NCBI RefSeq assembly: GCF_009800965.1 | Contig: NZ_WUAF01000008.1 | Location: 62,001-126,000 of the forward strand | Source of the DNA: Cognatazoarcus halotolerans | GTDB taxonomy: Bacteria > Pseudomonadota > Gammaproteobacteria > Burkholderiales > Rhodocyclaceae | Length of the DNA: 64,000 bases | Reading direction: 5' to 3' | Shown: positions 17,274 through 24,739 of the stretch, piece by piece | How the letters are laid out: the number at the start of each line of letters is the position of its first letter | How positions within the stretch are numbered: the stretch's first letter is position 1 | Notes under the pieces: model-generated | The model's input: only the letters and a program-made list of their open reading frames with translations | What the model was told of the DNA's origin: nothing | The model's database searches: none | Position numbers and translations under genes: made by a program

Positions 17274-18095
17274 GTGTTGATCAGTGATGCATGCGAGATG
17301 GTCTGTCGAAGCGATGCGGGCTGTGTCCGAACGCTCAATGAAGATGTCGCCACGGTGCGGCCGGACATTGGCCTGCTGCTCGTGGCCGACGGCATGGGGG
17401 GGCACAATGCGGGTGAGCTTGCAGCGCGCATTGCCGCCGAGGCGGTCGAGGAGAAGCTACGCCACGGTCTTGTCCGGCGGCCCGTCGATGCCGCGGCGGC
17501 AGGTGAATTGCTCCGCCAGGCAGTCGTTCGGGCCGGCCGGCGGATCCGCCGCAAGGCTGCCGCCGAACGCCATCAGTCCGGCATGGGCGCTACACTCGCC
17601 TGTGTCCTCCTGTATGACGATCATGCCTGCGTGGTGCACGTCGGCGATACGCGTGTCTATCGCCTCAGGGACCGCCGCCTGCAGTTGCTGACCCGTGACC
17701 ACAGTCCCAATCAACAGGCCCACGATGCCGGGCTCATCTCGGCCGAACAACTCGCGGCGAGCCACAACCGCCATCTGGTGACCCAGGCGCTCGGGCTCGG
17801 CGGCGAGGGGGTGGTGCGCTCCCAGCTCGTGCCGGTAGTGCCCGGAGATATCTTTCTGGTGTGTTCGGATGGCCTCAACGACATGGTCGATGGCCAGGAC
17901 ATCGAACTCGTGCTCGACAGCTTCGCGGAGAAACTGCCGATGGCGGCGGACCAGCTGGTGATGATCGCCCGCGACTGCGGCGGGCACGACAACGTATCGG
18001 TCGCGCTGGCGCGGGTCGACATGTCGTTTGCCCAGGGCGGGCGCTCGCTGCTGGCCAGGCTGCTTGCCTGGCTGCCCTTGCGGGGAGATCGCTGA
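17274..18095 (+). CDS. PP2C-type Ser/Thr phosphatase (PppA/Stp1-like)
   Basis: 273 residues. The metal-binding motifs are present: LNEDVATV, LLLVADGMGGHNAGE, GMGATL, HVGDTRVYRL, TRDHS, LVCSDGLNDMV and GGHDNVSV. It should reverse phosphorylation by the divergent kinase in the cytosol. The GTG at 17274 is chosen because GAGGGAG lies eight bases upstream and the resulting start (LISDACEMVCRSDAG) matches the family; an ATG at 17232 lacks a ribosome site. It overlaps the FHA gene by one base. Confidence 0.92.
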   Translation: MLISDACEMVCRSDAGCVRTLNEDVATVRPDIGLLLVADGMGGHNAGELAARIAAEAVEEKLRHGLVRRPVDAAAAGELLRQAVVRAGRRIRRKAAAERHQSGMGATLACVLLYDDHACVVHVGDTRVYRLRDRRLQLLTRDHSPNQQAHDAGLISAEQLAASHNRHLVTQALGLGGEGVVRSQLVPVVPGDIFLVCSDGLNDMVDGQDIELVLDSFAEKLPMAADQLVMIARDCGGHDNVSVALARVDMSFAQGGRSLLARLLAWLPLRGDR

Positions 18096-18787
18096 TGGCC
18101 AAGGTCGTGCTCAGCCTGAATGGCGAAATCATCGATCAGCGGGTGCTTGGCGCCTCGCGCCTGCTGCTCGGCAGGGATGCCGCCTGCGACCTGGTGGTCG
18201 ACTCGCCGCACATCAGCCAGCGCCACGCAGTCATCACTACTGCGGTCCATGACCATTTCATCGAGGACCTGCAGAGCACCAATGGCACCGTGGTGAATGG
18301 TCGCGTGGTGGACCGGCATCTGCTGCAGAACGGTGACGTGGTCTTTCTCGGCGATTACCGGCTCAAGTATCTCAATGCCGCTTCCGCGGGGCTCGGATTC
18401 GACCGGACGCAATTGCTCGAAACCGGTCTGGCGCTCGGCCTGGAATCGGCCGCCGCACCGACCGGAGCGGGGCTCGACATGGCCTCGGTCGCGGCGCGGG
18501 CGGCGCGGGCCCGGCTGGCGCGCGGGCTGGTCGCATATGCCTCGGCCGACGGGACGACGGAGTCCCCGCGGGAGATCGAACGCCTGCTGCTGCCGCTGCG
18601 CGAAGGGGAACGCTGCATCGCGGTGATCAACCGCCGTCCCAACGGATGTTTCCTGACCCGGGTGCATGACAAGGCGAATCTGCGGCTCAACCAGCAGCGG
18701 CTGGGCAACGCGCCAGCGCTGCTTGGCGAAGGTGACCGGATCGAGGCGGGGGGGCGCACGCTGATTTTCCACCTTCCCGGAGAGTAA
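18095..18787 (+). CDS. FHA-domain protein
   Basis: 230 residues. The N-terminal FHA domain (about 1-95) has LLLGRDAACDLVV, HISQRHAVI and STNGTVVNG, the phosphothreonine-binding residues. After a linker the C-terminal half (about 150-230) shows a similar succession of short strands with LRLNQQRLGNAPALLGEGDRI and GGRTLIFHL, which looks like a degenerate second FHA fold lacking the Arg and Ser contacts. It is coupled to the phosphatase (TGATG) with a GGGGAGATC ribosome site inside that gene. It is the natural reader or substrate of the kinase. Confidence 0.88.
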   Translation: MAKVVLSLNGEIIDQRVLGASRLLLGRDAACDLVVDSPHISQRHAVITTAVHDHFIEDLQSTNGTVVNGRVVDRHLLQNGDVVFLGDYRLKYLNAASAGLGFDRTQLLETGLALGLESAAAPTGAGLDMASVAARAARARLARGLVAYASADGTTESPREIERLLLPLREGERCIAVINRRPNGCFLTRVHDKANLRLNQQRLGNAPALLGEGDRIEAGGRTLIFHLPGE

Positions 18788-18968
18788 GGTACGGGCTTGC
18801 TCGTTTCGCGCGCTGTGCCATACTGCGGCGTATTGAGCAGGCCGCCATGACGGTCCTGCCGCGGCGGGCAGCGCTCGCCTCACCCGCAGGAGACGGCAAG
18901 GTGTCAAACCCCACACGATTGTTCGATGGCCGATCGGCGGCCGTGCCAGTTCCGGTCGGCGGCGATCG

Positions 18969-19889
18969 ATGATGGACGGCGTGCGCCTCCCCGACAGCCT
19001 GCTGATGATCGAGCGCGGCTGGCTTTCGGCCAACAACATTCTCGCTTTCGAGGGGGAGCGGGCGGTCCTGGTGGACAGTGGCTACGTCAGTCACGCCGGC
19101 CAGACGGTGGCGCTGCTGCGTCATGCCCTCGCCGGGCGGCGGCTGGAAAGGCTGATCAACACCCATTCCCATTCTGATCACATCGGCTGCAACGCCGCGG
19201 TTCAGCGCGCCTTCGGCTGCGAAATCGCGGTTCCTGAAGGCATGGCCCGGGCGATCGGCGACTGGGACGAGGATGCCCTGCTGCTGACCACCGCCGCGCA
19301 GCGTGCCGAACCCTTTGCGTACGACCGCACGCTCAGCCCCGGCGAGCGCTTCACCATGGGCGAACTCGAGTGGCAGGTGCTCGCCGCACCGGGACACGAC
19401 ATGGATGCGCTGGTCTATTACAACCCCGAGCGTCGTCTGCTGATCTCCGGCGACGCGCTGTGGCGGGACGGTTTCGGCATCCTCTTCGTCGAGGTCCTTG
19501 GCACCCACGACGGACTGGCCGCCACGCGCGCCACCCTCGAGGCGATCGGCAGGCTCGCGGTCGATGCGGTGCTCCCCGGTCACGGCGCGGCATTCACCGA
19601 GTTCGACGACGCGCTGGAGCGGGCGTTCTCGCGTCTGCGCGCCTTCGAGGAGGATGGCGCACGCATGGCACGCAATGCGATCAGGGCCTGCGTGACCTTC
19701 ATGCTGCTCGAGAAGCGCCGCATGTCGATCGAGGCGATGCCGGGCTATCTCGACGAAGTGCCGCTCTATCGCGAGGCCAACAGCCGTTTCCTCGGGTTGA
19801 GTCCGGACGCGCTGGCAGACTGGCTGGTGAGTGATCTGCAACGTGCCGGGGTGGCGCGTCGCGAGGGCGACGGCCTCGTCGCCATCTAG
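18969..19889 (+). CDS. Metallo-beta-lactamase-fold hydrolase
   Basis: 306 residues. The metal motif is NTHSHSDHIG, with AAPGHDMDALVYY, LLISGDALW and VLPGHG supplying further ligands, so the binuclear centre appears complete. A helical C-terminal tail (about 200-306) is present. Two consecutive ATGs start the frame. It differs from the MBL protein next to phaC. Glyoxalase-like or lactonase-like activity is possible; the substrate cannot be read. It lies 127 bases before rapZ and 181 bases after the FHA gene, and is probably transcribed on its own. Confidence 0.85.
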   Translation: MMDGVRLPDSLLMIERGWLSANNILAFEGERAVLVDSGYVSHAGQTVALLRHALAGRRLERLINTHSHSDHIGCNAAVQRAFGCEIAVPEGMARAIGDWDEDALLLTTAAQRAEPFAYDRTLSPGERFTMGELEWQVLAAPGHDMDALVYYNPERRLLISGDALWRDGFGILFVEVLGTHDGLAATRATLEAIGRLAVDAVLPGHGAAFTEFDDALERAFSRLRAFEEDGARMARNAIRACVTFMLLEKRRMSIEAMPGYLDEVPLYREANSRFLGLSPDALADWLVSDLQRAGVARREGDGLVAI

Positions 19890-20016
19890 GCGGGCGTACG
19901 GCGATCGCCCCCAGGTCGCGCGCCGGCACGGGCCTCGCGCTACGTTCGACGCGCTGCGGTGGCAATTGACGCGTGCTTTTGTTACAACAAGCCATCGCCT
20001 TCCCCCGAGTCCCGAA

Positions 20017-20892
20017 ATGCAGTTAGTGCTCATCAGCGGTTTGTCCGGCTCCGGCAAGAGCGTTGCGCTCAAGGTGCTTGAGGATGCCGGTTTCTTCTGC
20101 GTGGACAACCTGCCTTCGGTACTGCTGCCGCATCTCGTCGGCCATCTGCACAGCACCGGCTATCAGCATGCCGCGGTGGCCATCGATGTGCGCTCCGGCG
20201 CCAGCATTGCGGCGTTGCCGCACCAGGTCGAGATATTGCGCGGCATCGTTTCTGATCTGCGCCTCATCTTTCTCGATTCGCGCGACGATACCTTGATCGC
20301 GCGCTTTTCCGAGACCCGTCGCCGGCATCCGCTGGCCGACGAGGGCATTACGCTGGCCGAGGCGATCCATCGCGAGCGCGAGGCGCTGGAGCCGGTGGCC
20401 GAACTCGGTCATCGCATCGATACCAGCGACCAGCAGGCCAACACCCTGCGCGGCTGGATCAAGAACTTCATGGATCTGCAGGCGGCGGAGGGCTTGACCC
20501 TGCTGTTCCAGTCCTTCGGTTTCAAGTACGGCATTCCCACCGATGCCGACCTGGTCTTCGACGTGCGCTGCCTGCCCAATCCGCACTACGACCCCAAGCT
20601 GCGCCCGCTGACCGGCAAGGATCAGCCGGTGATCGACTTCCTCGAGAAGGTTCCCGAGGTCGGACGCATGGCGAAGGACATTCACGATTACGTCGCCACC
20701 TGGCTGCCCTGCTATATCCGCGACAACCGCAGTTACCTGACGATCGCCATCGGCTGCACCGGCGGCCAGCACCGCTCCGTCTATTTTGCCGAGACGCTCG
20801 CCCGGCAGTTCGGCAGCAGCGCGCGCGTGCTGGTGAGGCATCGCTCGCTCAAGTCGGAGAGCCTCGCCTCGCAGCCGCCCAAGGCCGGTTGA
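20017..20892 (+). CDS. rapZ: RapZ RNase adaptor / nucleotide-binding protein
   Basis: 291 residues. It has the Walker A motif GLSGSGKS at residue 8, DSRDDTLIARFSETRRRHPL, and the conserved C-terminal domain with FGFKYGIP, DVRCLPNP and GCTGGQHRSVY. In enterobacteria RapZ directs RNase E to the sRNA GlmZ and so controls glucosamine-6-phosphate synthase; in other proteobacteria its RNA partner is less clear. The start is at the family position, 24 bases after an upstream stop. It is normally near hprK/ptsN in betaproteobacteria, but neither is beside it here. Confidence 0.95.
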   Translation: MQLVLISGLSGSGKSVALKVLEDAGFFCVDNLPSVLLPHLVGHLHSTGYQHAAVAIDVRSGASIAALPHQVEILRGIVSDLRLIFLDSRDDTLIARFSETRRRHPLADEGITLAEAIHREREALEPVAELGHRIDTSDQQANTLRGWIKNFMDLQAAEGLTLLFQSFGFKYGIPTDADLVFDVRCLPNPHYDPKLRPLTGKDQPVIDFLEKVPEVGRMAKDIHDYVATWLPCYIRDNRSYLTIAIGCTGGQHRSVYFAETLARQFGSSARVLVRHRSLKSESLASQPPKAG

Positions 20893-20908
20893 GCGGCGCC
20901 TCGGCACG

Positions 20909-21310
20909 ATGTTGTTCCCGCGCCTTGCCCAATTGCGTCCGTGGCTGGTCCATCTGCGTGCCGGCGACTGGCTGGTGATGGCGCTCGGCTGCGCGGCCTG
21001 CGTCGGTGCGACAGTGCTGCTGTGGCAGGGCGACGTACCCGACAAGGCGATCGTGCGTGCCGGTGGCAAGGTGGTGGCCGAGGTCTCGCTGTCGACGCCG
21101 CGCTTCATCGAGGTGGACGGACCGATCGGCAAGACCCGCATCGAGATCCAGCCCGGCCGTGCGCGGGTCGCCTCGGATCCGGGGCCAAGGCAATACTGTG
21201 TCCGCCAGGGCTGGCTGACGCGTGGTGGCGCGGTGGCAATCTGCGCGCCGAACCATGTTTCCCTGACGCTCTCCGGGCGCAAGAACGAGCATGACACCAT
21301 CAGTTACTGA
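20909..21310 (+). CDS. NusG domain II-containing membrane-anchored protein
   Basis: 133 residues. One N-terminal transmembrane helix (about 20-42, DWLVMALGCAACVGATVLLW) is followed by a small beta domain of the NusG-II type (PF07009), with GPIGKTRIEIQPGRARV and PGPRQYCVRQGW. It should be anchored in the inner membrane facing the periplasm. Its last 20 bases overlap the next gene, a pairing commonly seen with Gx-type transporters. The function is unknown; links to flavin or quinone transport have been suggested for such pairs. Confidence 0.85.
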   Translation: MLFPRLAQLRPWLVHLRAGDWLVMALGCAACVGATVLLWQGDVPDKAIVRAGGKVVAEVSLSTPRFIEVDGPIGKTRIEIQPGRARVASDPGPRQYCVRQGWLTRGGAVAICAPNHVSLTLSGRKNEHDTISY

Positions 21311-21836
21311 ACTTGCGGTCACCGCGGATGACCACCGCATCGCGCGGCTCGCCACCGCAGCGATCGTGCTGACGGTGGCCGAAGCGGCGATTCCGCTGCC
21401 GCTGCCGGGGGTCAAGCCCGGGCTCGCCAACATCGTTACCCTGATCGTGCTGTCCCGCTATGGCTGGCGCGACGCGGCCTGGGTGACGCTGCTGCGGGTG
21501 CTCGCCGGCAGCCTGCTGCTCGGGCAGTTTCTGGCGCCGGGCTTCTTCCTGAGTTTCTCCGGCGCGCTGTGCAGCCTCGGCGCGCTCGGCCTTGCGGTCC
21601 ATCTGCCGCGGCGCTGGTTCGGACCGGTCAGTCACAGCGTCATCGCCGCCTTTGCGCACATCTGCGGGCAATTGCTGATCGCGCGGGTGTGGCTGGTGCC
21701 GCACGACGGTGTTTTCTACCTTGCTCCGGTATTCTTTACCGCTGCGCTGGTGTTCGGCCTGATCAATGGGCTGGTCGCCTCGCGCCTCCTGATCGAGCTC
21801 GACAGCGATCCCGTACCGCCCCGTCCACCCGCTTAG
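21291..21836 (+). CDS. Gx transporter-family membrane protein (heptaprenyl diphosphate synthase component I-like)
   Basis: 181 residues with about five hydrophobic segments, PF07456-like. The segment LPGVKPGLANIVTLI near residue 40 and FLSFSGALCSL are typical, as is the final SRLLIEL. Despite the old name from Bacillus heptaprenyl synthase, these proteins look like small ECF-type membrane components. It overlaps the NusG-II gene by 20 bases, so translation is coupled. The substrate is unknown. Confidence 0.85.
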   Translation: MTPSVTELAVTADDHRIARLATAAIVLTVAEAAIPLPLPGVKPGLANIVTLIVLSRYGWRDAAWVTLLRVLAGSLLLGQFLAPGFFLSFSGALCSLGALGLAVHLPRRWFGPVSHSVIAAFAHICGQLLIARVWLVPHDGVFYLAPVFFTAALVFGLINGLVASRLLIELDSDPVPPRPPA

Positions 21837-21939
21837 GACGGCCACGGACGGACAATCGCGGCGCGGACGTGCGGTTTGGCTTCGACATTTGGGGGCCGCG
21901 CCGTTAGGATTGCCCTTTCCGACAAGGAAGCACAAGAAA

Positions 21940-22083
21940 ATGGACGCTCATCCCCTCAGCATCGACAGCCTTCTCTTCGTGCCCAGCCTGTGGATGCTGA
22001 TGTTCAGCACCCTTGCCGTCGTCGGCGGCGCCACGGTGCTGGACTACGTCGTGCCCTGCGTATCGACGGGCTGTCGCTCATAG
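21940..22083 (+). CDS. Small single-span membrane protein, unknown function
   Basis: 47 residues starting MDAHPLSIDSLLFVPSLW, with one hydrophobic span (about residues 9-36) and a short tail ending CVSTGCRS. An AAGGAAG sits nine bases before the ATG, which is better than many real genes here. A family was not recognised. It lies alone between the Gx transporter gene and the convergent dienelactone hydrolase. The two Cys in the tail are separated by four residues. Confidence 0.5.
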   Translation: MDAHPLSIDSLLFVPSLWMLMFSTLAVVGGATVLDYVVPCVSTGCRS

Positions 22084-22146
22084 CGCAGCCGCTCCCGTGG
22101 GGGCGGCACCGGCTGGGCGCCGCGACGACCCGCGCGTGTGAAGCCG

Positions 22147-22165
22147 CGGGCGCAGCCTGCGCCCG
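22147..22165. terminator. Perfect 9-bp inverted repeat between convergent genes
   Basis: CGGGCGCAG (22147-22155) and CTGCGCCCG (22157-22165) are exact reverse complements separated by one base. The site lies between the small membrane protein gene and the convergent hydrolase gene. There is no T tract, so it is only a possible bidirectional terminator. Confidence 0.4.
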
Positions 22166-22195
22166 GGCGAATTGCGCGCACCGCCTCGCGGTGGC

Positions 22196-23056
22196 TCACA
22201 CGTACTTGCCGAACCAGGCAACCAGCCGCTTCCAGCCGTCTTCCGCCTCGGCCTTGCGGTAGCTCGGCCGATAGTCGGCGTGGAAGGCATGACCGGCTTC
22301 CGGGTAGATCACGAAATCGGCCGTCTTGCCCGCCTTGTGCAGCGCGTCGCGCAGCATCTCGACATCGGATGCAGGGATCCCCTGATCCTTGGCGCCGTAT
22401 AACCCGAGTACCGGCGCCTTGATGTCGTCGACCACGTCGATCGGCTGTTTCGGGGTGAGCGGTGAGGGGGCCCCGTCGATCCGGCCGTACCACGCCACGC
22501 CAGCCTTGAGCGCGGGGTTGTGGGCGGCGTAGAGCCAGGTGATGCGGCCGCCCCAGCAGAAACCGGTGATCGCCAGCCGGGCAGTGTCGCCGCCGTGCTG
22601 GCCGGCCCAGGCCACGCAGGCGTCGAGGTCCGACATCACCTGGGCATCGGGGACCTTCGAGACGATGCCGTCGAGGATCGCGCCGACGCTGTCGAGCTTC
22701 TGCGGGTCGCCCTGGCGGAAATAGAGCTCCGGCGCCACCGCGAGGTAGCCCAGCCTGGCGAGCCGCCGGCAGACGTCGCGGATGTGCTCGTGCACCCCGA
22801 AGATCTCCTGTACCACCAGCACCACTGGCAGGCCGCTCTTGCCGGCGGGGGCGGCATGGTAGACCGGTAGCGCGCCACCATCGACCGTGATCGTGGCACT
22901 GCCCACCGACAGGCCCGCCGCATCGGTGCTGATCGTGGTTTGCGCGCAGACGGGCTGGACCGCCAGCGCGAAGCCGGCGGCACCCGTGGCGGCCAGAAAA
23001 TCGCGGCGATTGACGATGGAACGGGGCAACAGGCTCTCGAAATCGGGGTTCTTCAT
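22196..23056 (-). CDS. Tat-exported dienelactone hydrolase-family protein
   Basis: 286 residues. A twin-arginine signal (NRRDFLAATGAAGFALAV) ends near VCAQ around residue 39, so export through the Tat system is expected. The mature part is an alpha/beta hydrolase with QEIFGVHEHI, nucleophile Cys in GFCWGG, Asp in YGAKDQGIP and His in AGHAFHADYRPSY, the usual Cys-Asp-His triad. The substrate is unknown; classical members open dienelactones in chlorocatechol degradation, but no partner genes are here. It is divergent from tctC across 180 bases that hold the TctD-type repeats. Confidence 0.93.
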   Translation of the reverse strand: MKNPDFESLLPRSIVNRRDFLAATGAAGFALAVQPVCAQTTISTDAAGLSVGSATITVDGGALPVYHAAPAGKSGLPVVLVVQEIFGVHEHIRDVCRRLARLGYLAVAPELYFRQGDPQKLDSVGAILDGIVSKVPDAQVMSDLDACVAWAGQHGGDTARLAITGFCWGGRITWLYAAHNPALKAGVAWYGRIDGAPSPLTPKQPIDVVDDIKAPVLGLYGAKDQGIPASDVEMLRDALHKAGKTADFVIYPEAGHAFHADYRPSYRKAEAEDGWKRLVAWFGKYV

Positions 23057-23079
23057 CCTGGGTTCTCCTTCGTGTGTGC

Positions 23080-23097
23080 TGACAGCGGATCGACAGT
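23080..23097 (+). promoter_or_regulatory. Degenerate TctD-type direct repeat
   Basis: TGACAGC-GGAT-CGACAGT has the same 7-4-7 layout as the strong box 59 bases downstream, with GACAG in place of GAAAG. It lies between the hydrolase gene and tctC and could be an auxiliary binding site. It is weak on its own. Confidence 0.35.
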
Positions 23098-23138
23098 GTG
23101 CCCCGGATTTTGTTCGCGGTAGCGTCTCCGCGGCGGAC

Positions 23139-23171
23139 TGAAAGCAGATCGAAAGCGCTGACCCCTATCGT
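23139..23171 (+). promoter_or_regulatory. TctD box and promoter of tctCBA
   Basis: TGAAAGC-AGAT-CGAAAGC (23139-23156) is a direct repeat with an 11-base period, as expected for tandem binding of an OmpR-type regulator. Ten bases after the second GAAAG lies TATCGT (23166-23171), a possible -10 box. The tctC ATG is at 23237. Three further copies occur at 28462, 45410 and 46679. Confidence 0.7.
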
Positions 23172-23236
23172 TCGCAGCCATGTACCGGGGCGCTTCCCCG
23201 GTACCCGATTCCAGACCAGAACGGAGGAGACCCGAA

Positions 23237-24205
23237 ATGATCAAGAAGACCCTGTTTGCCCTTGCCGCCACGGTTGCCGTAAGCGCTGCCCAGGCCGCAC
23301 CCGAAAAGACCGAATGCATCGCGCCCGCCAAGCCCGGCGGCGGCTTCGATCTCACCTGCAAGCTCGCCCAGGGCGGCCTGCAGAACGGCAAGTTCATCGA
23401 TTCGCCGATGCGCATCACCTACATGCCGGGCGGTATCGGCGCTGTGGCCTACAACACGGTGATCGCCCAGCGTCCTGATGAAGGCGGCACCATCGTGGCC
23501 TTCTCGGGCGGCTCGCTGCTCAATCTGGCGATCGGCAAGTTCGGCCGCTATACGGTCAACGACGTGAAATGGGTCGGCAGCGCCGGTGCCGACTACGGCG
23601 CGATCATCGTGCGCGCCGATTCGCCATACAAGAGCCTCAAGGATCTCATGACTGCGCTCAAGGCCGACCCGACCAAGGTGGTGTTCGGCGCGGGCGGTTC
23701 GGTCGGCAGCCAGGACTGGATGAAGTCGGCGCTGGTGGCCAAGGCTGCGGGTGTCGATTACAAGGGGATGCGCTATGTCGCCTTCGAAGGGGGCGGCGAG
23801 GCCATGACCGCGCTGCAGGGTGGTCACGTGCAGGTCTATTCGGGCGACGCCTCGGAAGTGGCCGCGCAGATCAAGGGTGGGCGTGTCCGGGTGCTCGGCA
23901 TTCTTTCCGATGTGCGTCTGCCCGGCGAACTGCACGACATCCCCACCGCCAAGGAGCAGGGCTACGACGTCGAGTGGCCGATCATCCGCGGCTATTACGT
24001 CGGTCCCAAGGTCTCTGACGCCGACTACAAGTGGTGGGTGGGTACCTTCGACAAGATGCTCGCCTCGCCGGACTACGCCAAGCTGCGCGACGCCCAGGGC
24101 CTGTTCCCCTTCAACATGACCGGCGCCAAGCTCGACGCCTATGTGAAGCAGCGCGTCAAGGACTACGCCGATCTCGCCAGGGAATTCGGGATGGCCGCTC
24201 AGTAA
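23237..24205 (+). CDS. tctC: Tripartite tricarboxylate transporter, periplasmic binding protein
   Basis: 322 residues. A cleavable signal peptide ends at about AQAAPE, and the mature protein binds citrate or a related carboxylate in the periplasm. The Bug/TctC family marks CIAPAKPGGGFDLTCKL and MPGGIGAVAYNTVI form the ligand loops, and GAGGSVGSQDWM follows. GGAGGAG precedes the ATG. It heads the tctCBA operon, and the divergent region carries the TctD box. The exact ligand is not readable; the downstream citrate-lyase-like genes sharing the box suggest a tricarboxylate. Confidence 0.96.
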   Translation: MIKKTLFALAATVAVSAAQAAPEKTECIAPAKPGGGFDLTCKLAQGGLQNGKFIDSPMRITYMPGGIGAVAYNTVIAQRPDEGGTIVAFSGGSLLNLAIGKFGRYTVNDVKWVGSAGADYGAIIVRADSPYKSLKDLMTALKADPTKVVFGAGGSVGSQDWMKSALVAKAAGVDYKGMRYVAFEGGGEAMTALQGGHVQVYSGDASEVAAQIKGGRVRVLGILSDVRLPGELHDIPTAKEQGYDVEWPIIRGYYVGPKVSDADYKWWVGTFDKMLASPDYAKLRDAQGLFPFNMTGAKLDAYVKQRVKDYADLAREFGMAAQ

Positions 24206-24292
24206 GTCCCGACCGGTCCGCCTTTCGTGAGCCCACCGGCGCCCGTCCGGCGCCGGCCTCGCGAGGCGGCCATCACGCGAATGGAGAACAAC

Positions 24293-24736
24293 ATGAGCGA
24301 ACGAATCTTCGGCATTTTCCTGTTGCTGGTGTCTGCTGCCGGCATCTACATCGGTTGGGACCTCAAGGCCCCGATCTCCTATGAACCGGTGGGCCCGCGC
24401 GCCTTTCCGCTGCTGGTGTTCACGCTGCTCGGGATCTGCTCGCTCGGCCTCATGCTGAGCAAGCGTCCGGCTACCGAATGGGCACCGTCGCCGGTGCTGA
24501 TGCGGGTCGGTGGCATGTTCCTGGTAGTGCTCGCCTATGCGCTGCTGTTCGACAAGCTCGGCTTCGTCATCTCGACCGCGCTCATGAGCGTCCCGCTCGC
24601 CCGTTTGTTCGGCGGTAACTGGAAGCAGTCGCTGATCGCCGGCGCGGGGCTTGGCGTGGTCCTTTTCCTGCTCTTCGACAAGCTGCTCGACGTTGTTCTG
24701 CCGACCGGCTTCTGGCTCAAGCCACTACTGGGGTAA
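24293..24736 (+). CDS. tctB: Tripartite tricarboxylate transporter, small membrane subunit
   Basis: 147 residues with four hydrophobic segments, matching TctB (YIGWDLKAPISYEPVGPRAFP near the N-terminus is typical). GGAG seven bases upstream favours the ATG at 24293 (MSERIFG) over the one at 24281. It lies 87 bases after tctC and only three bases before tctA. With TctA it forms the inner-membrane sodium- or proton-coupled carrier. Confidence 0.93.
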   Translation: MSERIFGIFLLLVSAAGIYIGWDLKAPISYEPVGPRAFPLLVFTLLGICSLGLMLSKRPATEWAPSPVLMRVGGMFLVVLAYALLFDKLGFVISTALMSVPLARLFGGNWKQSLIAGAGLGVVLFLLFDKLLDVVLPTGFWLKPLLG

Positions 24737-24739
24737 GCC

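Noticed and set aside
18901-18972. Short GTG frame with an AGGAG upstream, ending at the MBL start
   Set aside because: Only about 23 codons without any recognisable pattern.
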